Source: Lutraria lutraria
Taxonomy: Eukaryota > Mollusca > Bivalvia > Venerida > Mactridae
Assembly (NCBI GenBank): GCA_964023205.1
Contig: OZ026844.1
Coordinates: 8,346,416-8,410,415 of the forward strand
Reading direction: 5' to 3'
Length of the DNA: 64,000 bases
Below are positions 50,801 through 59,870 of the stretch, one piece after another (within the stretch, counting starts at the first letter, position 1; every line of letters begins with the position of its first letter). Below the pieces are notes generated by a model. It searched no databases and was not told the origin of the DNA. It saw only the letters and a program-made list of their open reading frames with translations. Made by a program: the position numbers and the translations under genes.

Positions 50801-53800
50801 CGTCTGTCTGCTTGTCTGTTTGTCTGTCTGTTAGTTTGTTCCAGACTTTTACCTGGCCTTTGAAATCAAAATTCATAAGTTTGTTCCTCATGACAACCTT
50901 CATAGGACCTGTGCATTTTCAAGCCAGTATGTCAAAGGTAGAATGTTTTGTTGAATTTGTGTTAAAATAGTAACACTGTCAAGCTGCGGTCAATCATCAA
51001 AAATTGTGATTAACTGCTAATTTGTTCTACATACATTTCTGTACATATTGTCATTTGTTACCTACATGAATGTTCAGCATAGACTAGTTATCTATATGAT
51101 TGTTTAGCATAGACTAGTTGTCTGTATGATTGTATAGCATAGACTAGTTGTCTGTATGATTGTTTAGCATAGACTAGTTATCTGTATGATTGTTTAGCAT
51201 AGACTAGTTGTCTGTATGATTGTTTAGCATAGACTAGTTATCTGTATGATTGTATAGCATAGACTAGTTGTCTGTCTGATTGTTTAGCATAGACTAGTTG
51301 TCTGTATGATTGTTTAGCATAGACTAGTTATCTGCATGATTGTATAGCATAGACTAGTTATCTATATGATTGTTTAGCATAGACTAGTTATCTGTATGAT
51401 TGTTTAGCATAGACTAGTTATCTGTATGATTGTTTAGCATAGACTAGTTGTCTGTATGATTGTTTAGCATAGACTAGTTATCTGTATGATTGTATAGCAT
51501 AGACTAGTTATCTATATGATTGTTTAGCATAGACTAGTTATCTGTATGATTGTTTAGCATAAACTAGTTGTCTGTATGATTGTTTAGCATAGACTAGTTA
51601 TCTGTATGATTGTTAAGCATAGACTAGTTGTCTGTATGATTGTATAGCATAGACTAGTTATCTGTATGATTGTTTAGCATAGACTAGTTGTCTGTATGAT
51701 TGTTTAGCATAGACTAATTATCTGTATGATTGTTTAGCATAGACTAGTTGTCTGTATGATTGTATAGCATAGACTAGTTATCTGTATGATTGTTTAGCAT
51801 AGACTAGTTGTCTGTATGATTGTTTAGCATAGACTAGTTATCTGTATGATTGTATAGCATAGACTAGTTATCTGTATGATTGTTTAGCATAGACTAGTTG
51901 TCTGTATGATTGTTAAGCATAGACTAGTTGTCTGTATGATTGTATAGCATAGACTAGTTGTCTGTATGATTGTATAGCATAGACTAGTTATCTGTATGAT
52001 TGTTTAGCATAGACTAGTTGTCTGTATGATTGTATAGCATAGACTAGTTATCTGTATGATTGTATAGCATAGACTAGTTGTCTGTATGATTGTATAGCAT
52101 AGACTAGTTATCTGTATGATTGTTTAGCATAGACTAGTTGTCTGTATGATTGTATAGCATAGACTAGTTGTCTGTATGATTGTATAGCATAGACTAGTTA
52201 TCTATATGATTGTTTAGCATAGACTAGTTATCTGTATGATTGTATAGCATAGACTAGTTATCTGTATGATTGTTTAGCATAGACTTGTTATCTGTATGAT
52301 TGTATAGCATAGACTAGTTATCTATATGCTTGTATAGCATAGACTAGTTATCTATATGATTGTTTAGCATAGACTTGTTATCTGTATGATTGTATAGCAT
52401 TGACTAGTTATCTATATGATTGTTTAGCATAGACTCGTTATGGGAATGTTTAGCTTAGACTAGTTATCTATATGATTGTTTAGCATAGACTTGTTATCTG
52501 TATGATTGTATAGCATAGACTAGTTATCTATATGATTGTTTAGCATAGACTTGTTATGGGAATGTTTAGCATAGACTAGTTATCTATATGATTGTTTAGC
52601 ATAGACTTGTTATCTGTATGATTGTATAGCATAGACTAGTTATCTATATGATTGTTTAGCATAGACTAATTATCTATATGATTGTTTAGCATAGACTAGT
52701 TATCAATATGATTGTTTAGCATAGACTAGTTATCTATATGATTGTTTAGCATAGACTTGTTATCTGTATGATTGTATAGCATTGACTAGTTATCTATATG
52801 ATTGTTTAGCATAGACTTGTTATGGGAATGTTTAGCTTAGACTAGTTATCTATATGATTGTTTAGCATAGACTTGTTATCTGTATGATTGTATAGCATAG
52901 ACTAGTTATCTATATGATTGTTTAGCATAGACTTGTTATGGGAATGTTTAGCATAGACTAGTTATCTATATGATTGTTTAGCATAGACTTGTTATCTGTA
53001 TGATTGTATAGCATAGACTAGTTATCTATATGATTGTTTAGCATAGACTAATTATCTATATGATTGTTTAGCATAGACTAGTTATCAATATGATTGTTTA
53101 GCATAGACTAGTTATCTATATGATTGTTTAGCATAGACTAGTTATCTATATGATTGTTTAGCATAGACTAATTATCTATATGATTGTTTAGCATAGACTA
53201 ATTGTCTGTATGATTGTTTAGCATAGACTAGTTATCTGTATGATTGTTTAGCATAGACTAGTTATCTGTATGATTGTTTAGCATAGACTTGTTATGGGAA
53301 TGTTTAGCTTAGACTAGTTTTGTACATGAATGCTTAATTGCGGTTGGATGATTACATTCAGGTAAACAAGGTCCAGTACAGGGAAATAAAGAAGCTTTGG
53401 CTACTGTTACTGGTATTGTTGATGGAACTGGAAGTGTTGGTGCTGCTCTTGGACAAGTATGAACTATTTTCAATTATAGGAAATTTTTAAGTTTACTAAG
53501 CAGGGATTTGTGGTGTATTCTGTTCATTTATTTATCCAATTCCAATAGAACATCAACAAAACAACAACGCAATGACAACAAAACCATAACTTATTTATTA
53601 AGACTACATATTTTAGGACTGGATTTTAATATTCTTTCCTTATTTTAAGGACATATCTGACAGTTTTCACATAGACATATAGGCAGGTAACTCAAAAACA
53701 AGCACTGTGACCCCCATTTTTCTCTTAAAATGTTTCTATTATCATATGCTATGATCAAGCGAAGTTTAAAAAGATCTGTCTAATATATGTTTTCATCCTG

Positions 53801-55476
53801 CCTACATGTCTATTCGAAGTTTGTCAGATATGACCTTAAATCGATTTTGAGAATATCTAAGGACTAGGGATAGCTATGAATTGCATAATTTGATATATTC
53901 AATCAATTGTCTGAACATTTGGATCTCTCCTGAGCAACAAAATTATTAGATTTAGGTTAGATTATTTAGATTTAAAAAAAGCATAAAAATGTTTTAAGTT
54001 GTTTAAATATTATACTTTGAATTACTTTCATATCAGGCAACAAAAAAATCTAACCCAATGGGAAAAAATGTGTTTTATGGCAATAAGCACTATACCGCTT
54101 TATTTACTTCACTTTGTTCATGAAAATCATCTCTAACATGTTGTGCACTGTGTTTGTACGATATGATACCATATTGACAATTATTAATATTAATACCTAG
54201 GCATGGAAATTCTTTGACTGGACAGTTTCATAGTCCTCAGATAAGATAACGAACACCAAAAGTCATGAATTTTTTTATGTCAAGGTCACAATTACTCAAC
54301 AGTGTGAACACCTTGTCTGATCAATAACTTGCATTGCTGTCCTGTTGGCATTAAGGGGCATCCATGTTTGACAAACACCTTGTTTTGAATTATGTAGCAA
54401 AATTATGAACTGTTTTCTTTCCTGATTTCAGATATTGGTACCTTTGTTACAAGAACACATAGGCTGGCATTCAGTATTTTATTTATTTATTGTAATGGTT
54501 AGTTCCTTTTCTGTATTTTTCTGATGTATTAGCTTCCTTTGGGACATGATTTTTTGTTTGGTCCCTTAACTCAAAAATCTCTCCTGAGAAGTTTATATTA
54601 GCCCACCCGGCTAGCTCAGTGGTTAGAGCGTTTGTCTGCTGATCAAGAGGTTGTGAGTTTGATCCCCAGACAAGGCTCACACAGTCGGTGACAAATTTAA
54701 CTGAAGATGTTAGATGTTTGAAGATCATTTGTTAAATTGTCCTCCACCTGTGAAATATGTGGGGTAGCTTGGCAGAAGCTTACTGATAAAATGTGGTTAG
54801 CACTGGTTTAGGCCTAAATGAAATCCAGGAATGCTGGTTAGGATAATTGCCCGCCACAATATGACTGAAATAATGTTGAAAATGGTGTTAAACCAGATGA
54901 AACAAACAAACAAACAAGAGAAGTTTATTGGATCAAAATGTTGCCCCTATAATAATTTCCAGGAAAACTTAATGAAACTGTTAAAGAATAAGTTTGAAGG
55001 AAATACTGTGTATTTTATACTGTTATAAATAAGTTTGAAGGAAATACTGTGTATTTTATACTGTTATAAATAAGTTTGAAGGAAATACTGTGTATTTTAT
55101 ACTGTTATAAATAAGTTTGAAGGAAATACTGTGTATTTTATACTGTTATAAATAAGTTTGAAGGAAATACTGTGTATTTTATACTGTTATAAATAAGTTT
55201 GAAGGAAATACTGTGTATTTTATACTGTTATAAATAAGTTTTACAAAGTATTTTCGTGTTTATAAGCTTGCTGTTTTTCTTTCATTTCAGACTGTATTAA
55301 CAATTCTATGTATTTTGCCTATGTTTATACGAGAAGTTCCGGAATGTTATCATTCTTTGAGGTCATGTTGTTCTAATTACACATACAACTGGTACTGTGG
55401 GATACATAGACATAATAAGCCTCCATCAATGTCTGTGAATAGTGAAGTTGCTGATCTTCAAGACCTGGATGACTAG
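35787..55476 (+). CDS. SLC37A3: SLC37A3-like sugar-phosphate exchanger family transporter (whole gene, 5' exon missing)
   Basis: Sixteen exons join in phase with GT-AG junctions: 35787-35898, 36400-36492, 38466-38497, 38739-38790, 39768-39913, 41458-41554, 41836-41920, 42633-42725, 43248-43363, 45149-45290, 47845-47870, 48563-48638, 50299-50403, 53362-53456, 54432-54497 and 55291-55476, giving 506 codons to TAG. Human SLC37A3 has 494 residues. Matching blocks include HATRKTFSNVK, VAVMGNWFGK, GLWSACASVGNI, KLVNYSFFFWLPYYL, WYDIGGIIGGTLAG, LMTVTGFFIGG, ISAAISADLG and LATVTGIVDGTGSVGAALGQ. These favour SLC37A3 over SLC37A1/2/4. The family is 12-TM MFS. Human SLC37A3 works with ATRAID at the lysosome in release of nitrogen bisphosphonates; its natural substrate is unsettled. 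The central loop holds an acidic-dileucine sorting motif, DTEPLL. Confidence 0.93.
36400..36492 (+). CDS. SLC37A3: SLC37A3 exon (LWNAHHMFD block)
   Basis: Acceptor TTATTACAG, donor GTG|GTATGT, 31 codons, phase 0. It encodes LWNAHHMFDKSEDVETYLG and the start of a membrane helix. Confidence 0.9.
36590..38058. repeat. 39-bp minisatellite in an SLC37A3 intron
   Basis: About 38 copies of a 39-bp unit (core GTCAAAGTACCATATAATTT), with several 33-bp variants lacking six bases (GATCTCTGTC). Both lengths are multiples of three and the unit lacks stops, so a long ORF opens on each strand (36659-38092 plus, 36619-38061 minus). It lies between proven exons. Confidence 0.95.
38466..38497 (+). CDS. SLC37A3: SLC37A3 micro-exon (GLFISGIIGD)
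   Basis: Acceptor CTTTTTGCAG, donor ACAG|GTATGA, 32 bp. It encodes GLFISGIIGDR, the MFS loop 2-3 signature region, and ends two bases into the Arg codon. Confidence 0.85.
38739..38790 (+). CDS. SLC37A3: SLC37A3 exon (FELRRVLALGMC)
   Basis: Acceptor AAATTGCAG, donor ATG|GTATAT, 52 bp. It encodes FELRRVLALGMCSAAVM. Confidence 0.85.
38814..39593 (-). repeat. Tandem-unit dispersed repeat, reverse orientation
   Basis: It begins TGCTCACCAGAGCTCAAGG and ends AGGGCCATCATGGCCCTC, the reverse of the family at 23185-25255. The interior has CAGAAACTACAATGCCTAGA units. SLC37A3 intron. Confidence 0.75.
39768..39913 (+). CDS. SLC37A3: SLC37A3 exon (VAVMGNWFGK block)
   Basis: Acceptor CTTTTTTTGCAG, donor CTAG|GTTTGG, 146 bp. 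It carries ILNGLLQSSGWPTVVAVMG and NWFGKS, the most family-diagnostic part of the N half. Confidence 0.9.
39938..40440 (-). repeat. Tandem-unit dispersed repeat, reverse orientation, partial
   Basis: It starts a few bases after the exon at 39768-39913. It carries TTAGCTTCCCTCATCAC, then reversed units with AGCTTAGATATTTG and AAATTATGGCCCT landmarks. SLC37A3 intron. Confidence 0.7.
40779..41326. mobile_element. Foldback hAT-like element with perfect 8-bp TSD
   Basis: Termini CACAGGTGGCTGTATCAGTG and its exact complement, with inverted similarity running about 145 bp inward. Flanked by GTACTAAT at 40771-40778 and 41327-41334. A second inner inverted pair (ATCAAGCGATCTGATTGG at about 41092 and its complement near 41150) sits in the core. 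No transposase frame. SLC37A3 intron. Confidence 0.88.
41458..41554 (+). CDS. SLC37A3: SLC37A3 exon (GLWSACASVGN block)
   Basis: Acceptor ATATATTTCAG, donor GAT|GTAAGT, 97 bp. It encodes RGFVLGLWSACASVGNIIGA and a following helix. Confidence 0.9.
41836..41920 (+). CDS. SLC37A3: SLC37A3 exon (TM6 region)
   Basis: Acceptor TTGTTCTTCAG, donor ATTG|GTAAGT, 85 bp. It encodes a hydrophobic helix ending in SLVNSPKDI. Confidence 0.85.
42440..42627 (-). repeat. Tandem-unit dispersed repeat terminus abutting an exon
   Basis: It contains AGCTTAGATAGC, AAATTATGGCCCTTGGG and ends GGCCATCATGGCCCTCTTG at the splice acceptor of the exon starting 42633. Confidence 0.7.
42633..42725 (+). CDS. SLC37A3: SLC37A3 exon (central acidic loop)
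   Basis: Acceptor CTTGTTTTCCAG, donor ACTG|GTTAGT, 93 bp. It encodes GLKGPDDVYDEDLQ and a charged loop. The acceptor tract lies at the end of a tandem-unit repeat (see findings). Confidence 0.8.
43007..43183. mobile_element. 177-bp MITE with TA target duplication
   Basis: The left end CAGTGTAACCTCC and right end GGGAGGTTGCACTG are inverted and bounded by TA on each side. The core has CAACAGCCGCCTCC and GGTGGCTGTTG in opposite orientation. Same family as 59590-59870. SLC37A3 intron. Confidence 0.75.
43248..43363 (+). CDS. SLC37A3: SLC37A3 exon (loop end and TM7 start)
   Basis: Acceptor ATATTTTCAG, donor ATG|GTATTT, 116 bp. It encodes EPLLGDDNDESVEV and then SFWRAFLLPGVLM. Confidence 0.9.
43370..44400. 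other. SLC37A3 intron, no exon seen
   Basis: Unique-looking AT-rich sequence. Minus ORF 43720-43965 has no family resemblance. Nothing supported. Confidence 0.5.
44420..45075 (-). repeat. Tandem-unit dispersed repeat, reverse orientation
   Basis: Reversed units with AAGATATTTGG, AGCATTGTC(T/C)AGTAGACCTC and AAATTATGGCCCT landmarks. The end near 45045-45075 reads GGTGAGCAAATATGGAGC then TTGCCCTCTTG. It stops about 70 bp before the exon at 45149. Confidence 0.7.
45149..45290 (+). CDS. SLC37A3: SLC37A3 exon (KLVNYSFFFWLPYYL)
   Basis: Acceptor TTGTGTTTCAG, donor ATAG|GTATGT, 142 bp. It encodes the strongly conserved KLVNYSFFFWLPYYL and ISIWYDIGGIIG segments. Confidence 0.92.
45570..46551. repeat. 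Tandem-unit element with TATACCCCCAGAT ends
   Basis: About five units of 160-170 bp with AATTTTGTCCGGACAA, CAATGAAACTTCACAG and TTTTCACTGAGTTAT landmarks. The ends ATACCCCCAGAT and ATCTGGGGGTAT are inverted. The right end reads on into TTTTAGTGATAGTTCTAG. SLC37A3 intron. Confidence 0.7.
46577..47105 (-). repeat. Dispersed repeat, copy B
   Basis: Reverse-oriented partner of 19318-19832, sharing ACCAATTATTACCGAAAAGT, AGGCCGAAATCGGCAG and TGAGTAAACTAGTGG. SLC37A3 intron. Confidence 0.65.
47630..47820 (+). repeat. Short dispersed repeat (GGCCTAAGCT family)
   Basis: Shares TTTGGCCTAAGCT, GATTTTGAGGTCA, GGCATCTGTG and TTCACAAACACT with 58235-58460. A fragment of the same kind is near 54300-54390. 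It ends about 25 bp before a micro-exon acceptor. Confidence 0.6.
47845..47870 (+). CDS. SLC37A3: SLC37A3 micro-exon (GTLAGVVS)
   Basis: Acceptor CTTTCTTTCAG, donor TCA|GTAAGT, only 26 bp. Supported by phase on both sides and by family alignment (IIGGTLAG). Confidence 0.85.
48215..48445 (-). mobile_element. tRNA-derived SINE, family 1, reverse copy
   Basis: The reverse strand carries a B-box-like GGGTTCGAGCCC (plus-strand GGGCTCGAACCC near 48360). The downstream body shares the (A/G)AAGTAGGCAGTT and TGGTTCTTCCCAGGAA sequence of the copies at 57205 and 58740. Confidence 0.7.
48563..48638 (+). CDS. SLC37A3: SLC37A3 exon (DVFQKRSVVV)
   Basis: Acceptor TTCTGTTTTCAG, donor AGTA|GTAAGT, 76 bp. 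It encodes DVFQKRSVVVVPMLTLAIPS. Confidence 0.88.
48875..50024. mobile_element. Non-autonomous element with TTAA target duplication
   Basis: TTAA at 48871-48874 and 50025-50028 bound inverted ends GGGTGATCACTC(A/G)TGAG, 17 bp with one mismatch. A TTAA duplication is typical of piggyBac-type elements; the superfamily is inferred since no transposase is present in 1,150 bp. SLC37A3 intron. Confidence 0.7.
50299..50403 (+). CDS. SLC37A3: SLC37A3 exon (LMTVTGFFIGG block)
   Basis: Acceptor ACTTTTTATAG, donor TTAG|GTATTG, 105 bp. It encodes SPNNMTTNAFLMTVTGFFIG and ISAAISADL. Confidence 0.92.
50449..50680 (+). mobile_element. MITE, TATACCCCCACT family
   Basis: It starts TATACCCCCACTAAAATAG with a local hairpin (CCCCACTAAAATAGTGGGG), has GTCTGTCTGTCCC, and ends TGTGACAGCTCTAG. 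Reverse copy at 21947-22079. Confidence 0.7.
51067..53325 (+). repeat. 30-bp minisatellite in an SLC37A3 intron
   Basis: About 75 copies of a 30-bp unit (TAGACTAGTTATCTGTATGA then TTGTTTAGCA), with A/G variants at the TTA/TTG position. Shorter variant units containing GGGAATGTTTAGC recur in the last kilobase in a larger ordered block. It ends about 37 bp before the next exon. Confidence 0.97.
53362..53456 (+). CDS. SLC37A3: SLC37A3 exon (LATVTGIVDGTGS block)
   Basis: Acceptor GATTACATTCAG, donor CAA|GTATGA, 95 bp. It begins about 37 bp after a 2.3-kb minisatellite ends. It encodes EALATVTGIVDGTGSVGAAL. Confidence 0.92.
53470..54420. other. SLC37A3 intron, mostly unique
   Basis: No exon is seen. 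The end near 54300-54390 resembles the GGCATC-x-GTTT(G/C)ACAAACAC repeat family. Confidence 0.5.
54432..54497 (+). CDS. SLC37A3: SLC37A3 exon (TM11-12)
   Basis: Acceptor TTTCCTGATTTCAG, donor ATG|GTTAGT, 66 bp, 22 codons of mostly hydrophobic sequence ending YLFIVM. Confidence 0.85.
54603..54916 (+). mobile_element. tRNA-derived SINE, family 2, with AAAC tail
   Basis: The head CGGCTAGCTCAGTGGTTAGA is an A-box and GGTTGTGAGTTTGATCCC a B-box region. The body ends CAATATGACTGAAATAATGT, GGTGTTAAACCA and an (AAAC)n tail near 54900. The last part resembles a central/tail block I recall from widespread animal SINEs. SLC37A3 intron. Confidence 0.8.
54987..55240 (+). repeat. 41-bp minisatellite before the last SLC37A3 exon
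   Basis: Six near-identical 41-bp units (core AGTTTGAAGGAAATACTGTG), landmarks 54991, 55032 and 55073. It ends about 50 bp upstream of the exon at 55291. Confidence 0.95.
55291..55476 (+). CDS. SLC37A3: SLC37A3 last coding exon
   Basis: Acceptor TTCTTTCATTTCAG, stop TAG at 55474-55476. It encodes the last helix and the conserved IRE turn, then a Cys-rich cytosolic tail (CYHSLRSCC) longer than the human one. AATAAA candidates are at 56781 and 56886. Confidence 0.88.
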   Translation, partial: TVLTILCILPMFIREVPECYHSLRSCCSNYTYNWYCGIHRHNKPPSMSVNSEVADLQDLDD

Positions 55477-55560
55477 ACTATGTTTCTATATGAACAGTTT
55501 ACCATTGCCCAACAGAACTGCTCATAAAACTGCTTATAAAACTGTTTATAAAATCTGTTT
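55477..55560 (+). other. SLC37A3 3' UTR start with short repeat
   Basis: Immediately after the stop, ATAAAACTG is repeated three or four times (TGCTCATAAAACTGCTTATA...). No strong polyadenylation signal is immediate. Confidence 0.5.
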
Positions 55561-57970
55561 TTTATGCCCTGGCATCTAATGATGCGGGGGCATACAGTGA
55601 TTGCCTTGTCTGTCCGAAGTTCAGTGGTTTGTTAGTCACTTTGATTATACTGTTTTTGCATTGGACCATTCCCAATGTACCCATATCATCCAACATTGAC
55701 CTTGACTACATTTGAACTTAAAATAATATTTGAATTGGCTTTTTCTTAATTAACTAGATTTTACAGTATTTTCAAGCACCAACATAGCTTTCTAGAAGGC
55801 TTTGATACAAATGCACTAAAATCATAACACCTCAACTTGACATTGACCTGATTTGGGCTTATAATGCTGTATAAATGGACTATTTTTTGGTCAACTAGAT
55901 TTGATTTTTTTGTCTGTCTCCTCAGTACCTATACAGTTTTTGCCTGGAAAAAGTTCAATACACCCCAAAATCACCCATATCACCTAATATCAGCATACCC
56001 ATATTATAATTGTGTATAAATGGGCTCCTGGTTGGTGAACTAGATTTGACCATTTCGAGTACTAGAATGCTTTGATACTATTCCCAATACATATCTATTG
56101 CTCAGTCTCAAATTGACATTGATATTAATTAGATGTCCACTATTTTAAAGGGGTTATTTCTCTGTTACCATAATTATGATCTTTCCTCTTGCATCAATGG
56201 CTTTTTCTTCGTGAACTGCTTTTACACATTGGCCTCACTTAGATTAAAAGTCTATTGTCAAGCATGCTATTGGTGGCATATTTGTTTGTTGAACGCAGTT
56301 TCTTGTTTTTGGGTACTATTATATGATGTCAATGTTTATCATCTGTAAATACAAATTATGCTTTTAAAGTCTCTAGTCCAATGTTAATTCTGAAACTTTA
56401 ATGACTTATGGTTGTAGAATTTTTACTTGAAGGTGAAAGGTTGTTTAGTTGGAGACCAGTCTCCAAATGCTTGTTGTTGTTGTTTATATAATAATTCATC
56501 TAGTTTTTATCTCTATAGTATACTTTGTGATAGATAAACTTTTAACAAAAACATTTTAAGACTTTTTTTAAAACTTTCTTAAATTAAAAATAATCATTCT
56601 ATCTTTAATTCTTTTATTCAAGTTTTGAGTTTTAACATTTGGTTTTGTTTTTATCTTGTACTCATGTTTTATTTAAATCATTTTCCAATGTATTGCTGTA
56701 AATTTGTCTTTTATCATATTTCATCTATATAAATAGATGCTTTTATTGTACATTTATAAATAGATGATTATATTGTACATAATAAATCTATATTTTATGT
56801 GTATTTATAAATAAATCCTTAAATTGTACAAATAGATTTTATGGGCATAAAGAGATGATTAAATTGTACATATATATTATATGTTAATAAAGAGATGCTT
56901 ATATTTTTCATTTATACTTAACATTTATAATTCATCAGTACCTTTTATGCCCCTGGCATACATTGGTATGGGTGCATATACATGTAGTGATTGCCTTGTC
57001 TGTCAGTACAAAGTTTAGTAGTTTTTACTGTTTCTTCTATTGCTTTGATACTAGTAGTTCCACAGTTGTAACCTTTGACCAATGCACCCATATCACCACC
57101 CAGTTTTGATTTGACCTAGAAAGGGCTTATGATGGTGTACTAGACTTGATTGTTTTGTCTCTCTCTCTTTGACACTAATAGAGATGTTGCCTTGAATCAT
57201 TCTCGACCTGCCTACCTGGTCGAGTGGTTATGGTCGCCGACTTCAAATCACTGTAACCTCTCACTGATAGAGGGATGTGGGATTTGAGCACCACTACCAA
57301 CCATGACTCTTTATGTGAAAAAGTAGGCAGTTGCTTACAGACGATGGGAGTCTAATACTGGTTCTTCCCAGGAACAATGGTTAGGTGAACTGTCCACCTC
57401 ATATGACTCTTGACTGTTGAAAAGGGGCATAAAACCTGATATAAACAAACAAACAATTGGATCATTCTCAGTCAAACCTCAATTTGACCTTGACCTGATT
57501 AGTTCTTAAATAGGCTCTTTCTTTACTAACTTTATTTTACCATTTTGTTTTTACCACTTAACTAGAATGCTTTGATACTTGAACATTTGTTGGCTTCCAT
57601 CTATATCGTCCAACCTCAATTTGACCTTAATTTTATGTAAAAAAATGTTAATGGGTTATTTTTCCATTAGCTTAGATTATACCTTTTCTTCTAGCATCAA
57701 TGGCTATTTCTTGGTGAACTACATTTTACAATTTGTCTAGCACCAACAATGCTTACCTGTATTGAGTTTGGCTGTTTTGGTGCAGTTTAGGGCCTTGGCT
57801 ATTTTTTCTGTGAGAATTATATCTGTAGTACAGTTATGTATATTTGAACTTATGCTTCATTGATCTTGTTATGATTCAAAGTCAATTGTTAAACATCCCA
57901 CTGGGGTATATGCGTTTATTGAACACAGTTTCTTGTTTTATCATGTTCTTGTGGTACTCGAACATTCCAG
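55561..57970 (+). repeat. Diverged direct duplication downstream of SLC37A3
   Basis: Blocks in 55561-56350 recur in the same order in 56948-57970: GTGATTGCCTTGTCTGTC, CACCCATATCA-type, GCATCAATGGCT, then TTGAACxCAGTTTCTTGTTTT. Between them lies an AT-rich stretch (56690-56910) of imperfect AAATAGATG/TTGTACAT units of about 40-50 bp. Short ORFs here are not supported as genes. Confidence 0.6.
57205..57455 (+). mobile_element. tRNA-derived SINE, family 1
   Basis: TGGTCGAGTGGTTATGGTCG (A-box region), a degraded B-box (GGGATTTGAGCACC), then AAGTAGGCAGTTGCTTACAG, TGGTTCTTCCCAGGAACAAT and an (AAAC)n tail. Confidence 0.75.
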
Positions 57971-58234
57971 AGACTAATGGTGGTGCTATATTTCATTACA
58001 TGTGCTTAATATTTTCTATTATATAATTATGCACTTAATAAGGAGGTTTGTCCAATTTGTTGTGTTTTTTATCCTGGGGCAGATAAGGATTTGCGCAGGT
58101 TAATGTTCAATTCTTTTCACTGGTATAATTAGACTTTTTCCATGAATGTTGTCACTAAGTAGTATCTTAAAGTACTTTGTTAGTATTATTTTGCTGTGGA
58201 AAACAAATGTCATTGTTCTGTGCAATAATTATGC

Positions 58235-58460
58235 CTTCTTTCGAAGAAAAGGGGGTGTATTGCTTTGTAAATGTCGGTCAGTCCGTCCGTAACCAACCCT
58301 TGTCTGGGCAATAACTAGCTCTAGGACTGTTTGGCCTAAGCTTCTCAAATTTGGTTGGAAGGTTGGTCATCAAATGCAGATGAACTCCTATTGACTTTGA
58401 GGTCAAGGTCTTACCATCTAGTTGGCTTTTTGTGGCATCTGTGCTTCACAAACACTTCTT
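58235..58460 (+). repeat. Short dispersed repeat (GGCCTAAGCT family)
   Basis: Contains GGTCAGTCCGTCCGTAACC, GTTTGGCCTAAGCTTCTC, TTGACTTTGAGGTCAAGG and TTCACAAACACTTCTTG. Related to 47630-47820. Confidence 0.65.
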
Positions 58461-58739
58461 GTTTCTCAAATATTGATATTTTAATTATTCATGTCTTCAT
58501 CTTTTAATTTTCTTTTCTAGTTGATTTTATTCATGTATAATCTATGTAATAATAAAAATGGCTTTATTTTTTATATTTTTTATATTTATGTTTTCCATTT
58601 TATGATATGTTTGACCTATGTCTGTTGTTATTCTGGAAAGCTTGATGCATGTATGGGACTGTTTTTATGGGACATTTTTAAACTCAAATGTTTGCCAAGA
58701 TAGTTTTTTACTATGATATTGTGGAGGATGATTCAGACC

Positions 58740-58985
58740 TGCTTCTGTTGTTCGTGGTCGAGTGGTTAAGGTTGCAGACTTCAAACTACTGTGACTGCTG
58801 ACTGACAGAGGGTCAGGGGTTCGAGCCATGCTACCCACCATGTCTCTTTATGTAAGAAAGTAGGCTGTTGCTTACGGAGGATGGGAGTCTAGTACTGGTT
58901 CTTCAAAAGAATGGTAACTAATTGAACTCTCCGCTTCATATGACTCATATGATGTTATGATAAACAGTGGGATGATTAGATATTG
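58740..58985 (+). mobile_element. tRNA-derived SINE, family 1
   Basis: The best-preserved head of the three copies: GTGGTCGAGTGGTTAAGGTT and a B-box GGGGTTCGAGCC, a tRNA-Ser/Leu-like arrangement. Then GTAGGCTGTTGCTTACGGAG and TGGTTCTTC. Confidence 0.8.
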
Positions 58986-59589
58986 GAAGTCAAAAATAAA
59001 CTTTCGTATTAACTGTATGTAGTACTAGTATATTAATATATGAGAAACATAAACTTCGAATCAAAATGGATACTTAAAATAAAAGATACATTAAATGAAG
59101 TAGGCAGATATGTTTTATGGCTACATCAGGATAATATACAAAGTAAATATATAAAAACAACATAGTAAAACAAGTTATATGTATAATGTATCTAAATGTA
59201 CCAAACTGGGACTCCATTCTACGTAACTCCTACAAAGGAAAAACGATACAATATTTAAAGATCCTAATCAAATTGGAAATATTTACTCATTCTCTATAAA
59301 CACTTTTTGGATAAGCTTGCTGTCAAGTCCATCAATTAATTCCATCTTTCAGTGTATATGCAGTGTTAACTTCTTATAACTAAGTGATTGGTTGTCCTGA
59401 TCGTTACCTACTAAATACGATTATTCTGTATGCAATATTATAACAGAACATTATATAGCATAAACCGGTGCTATCGGGCATGCGTGCTGTTGCACTTTTA
59501 CTTTTGAGGATACCAAATCACATCGGATCACATCTTTTGACATAGTTGCACTATGTGTTTCCAAATGATCTCTTTTCAGACTAACTATA
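58986..59589. other. Intergenic, nothing recognised
   Basis: AT-rich sequence without coding or repeat pattern that I can name. Confidence 0.5.
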
Positions 59590-59870
59590 CAGTCAATCTC
59601 TCCAGAGTGGTCCTCTTTTAAAATGACAACCTCTCTTCAACAACAACATGATTTGTCTTCACTGCGTATTAAGAACCTTAACTAAGTTTTTAGAACTTGT
59701 GACATGACCCCTTTGCACAAATTTTATGCATTTGTTCCATGTAATATTATAAGAAAGTTAAAGCAATAAAATATGTTTAAACTAAAACATCTCTAGAGCA
59801 ATAACCTCGCAACAATAACATAATTTTGCTTCTCCCATAGCTAGGGTGTCGCTTTGGAGAGGTTGCACTG
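59590..59870. mobile_element. 281-bp MITE with TA target duplication
   Basis: Ends CAGTCAATCTCTCC and GGAGAGGTTGCACTG, flanked by TA at 59588-59589 and 59871-59872. Related to 43007-43183 but with a longer core (CAACAACAACATGATTTG). Confidence 0.7.

Noticed and set aside
54603..54680. tRNA gene
   Set aside because: A and B boxes are present, but the sequence continues into a SINE body with an AAAC tail and the cloverleaf is imperfect.
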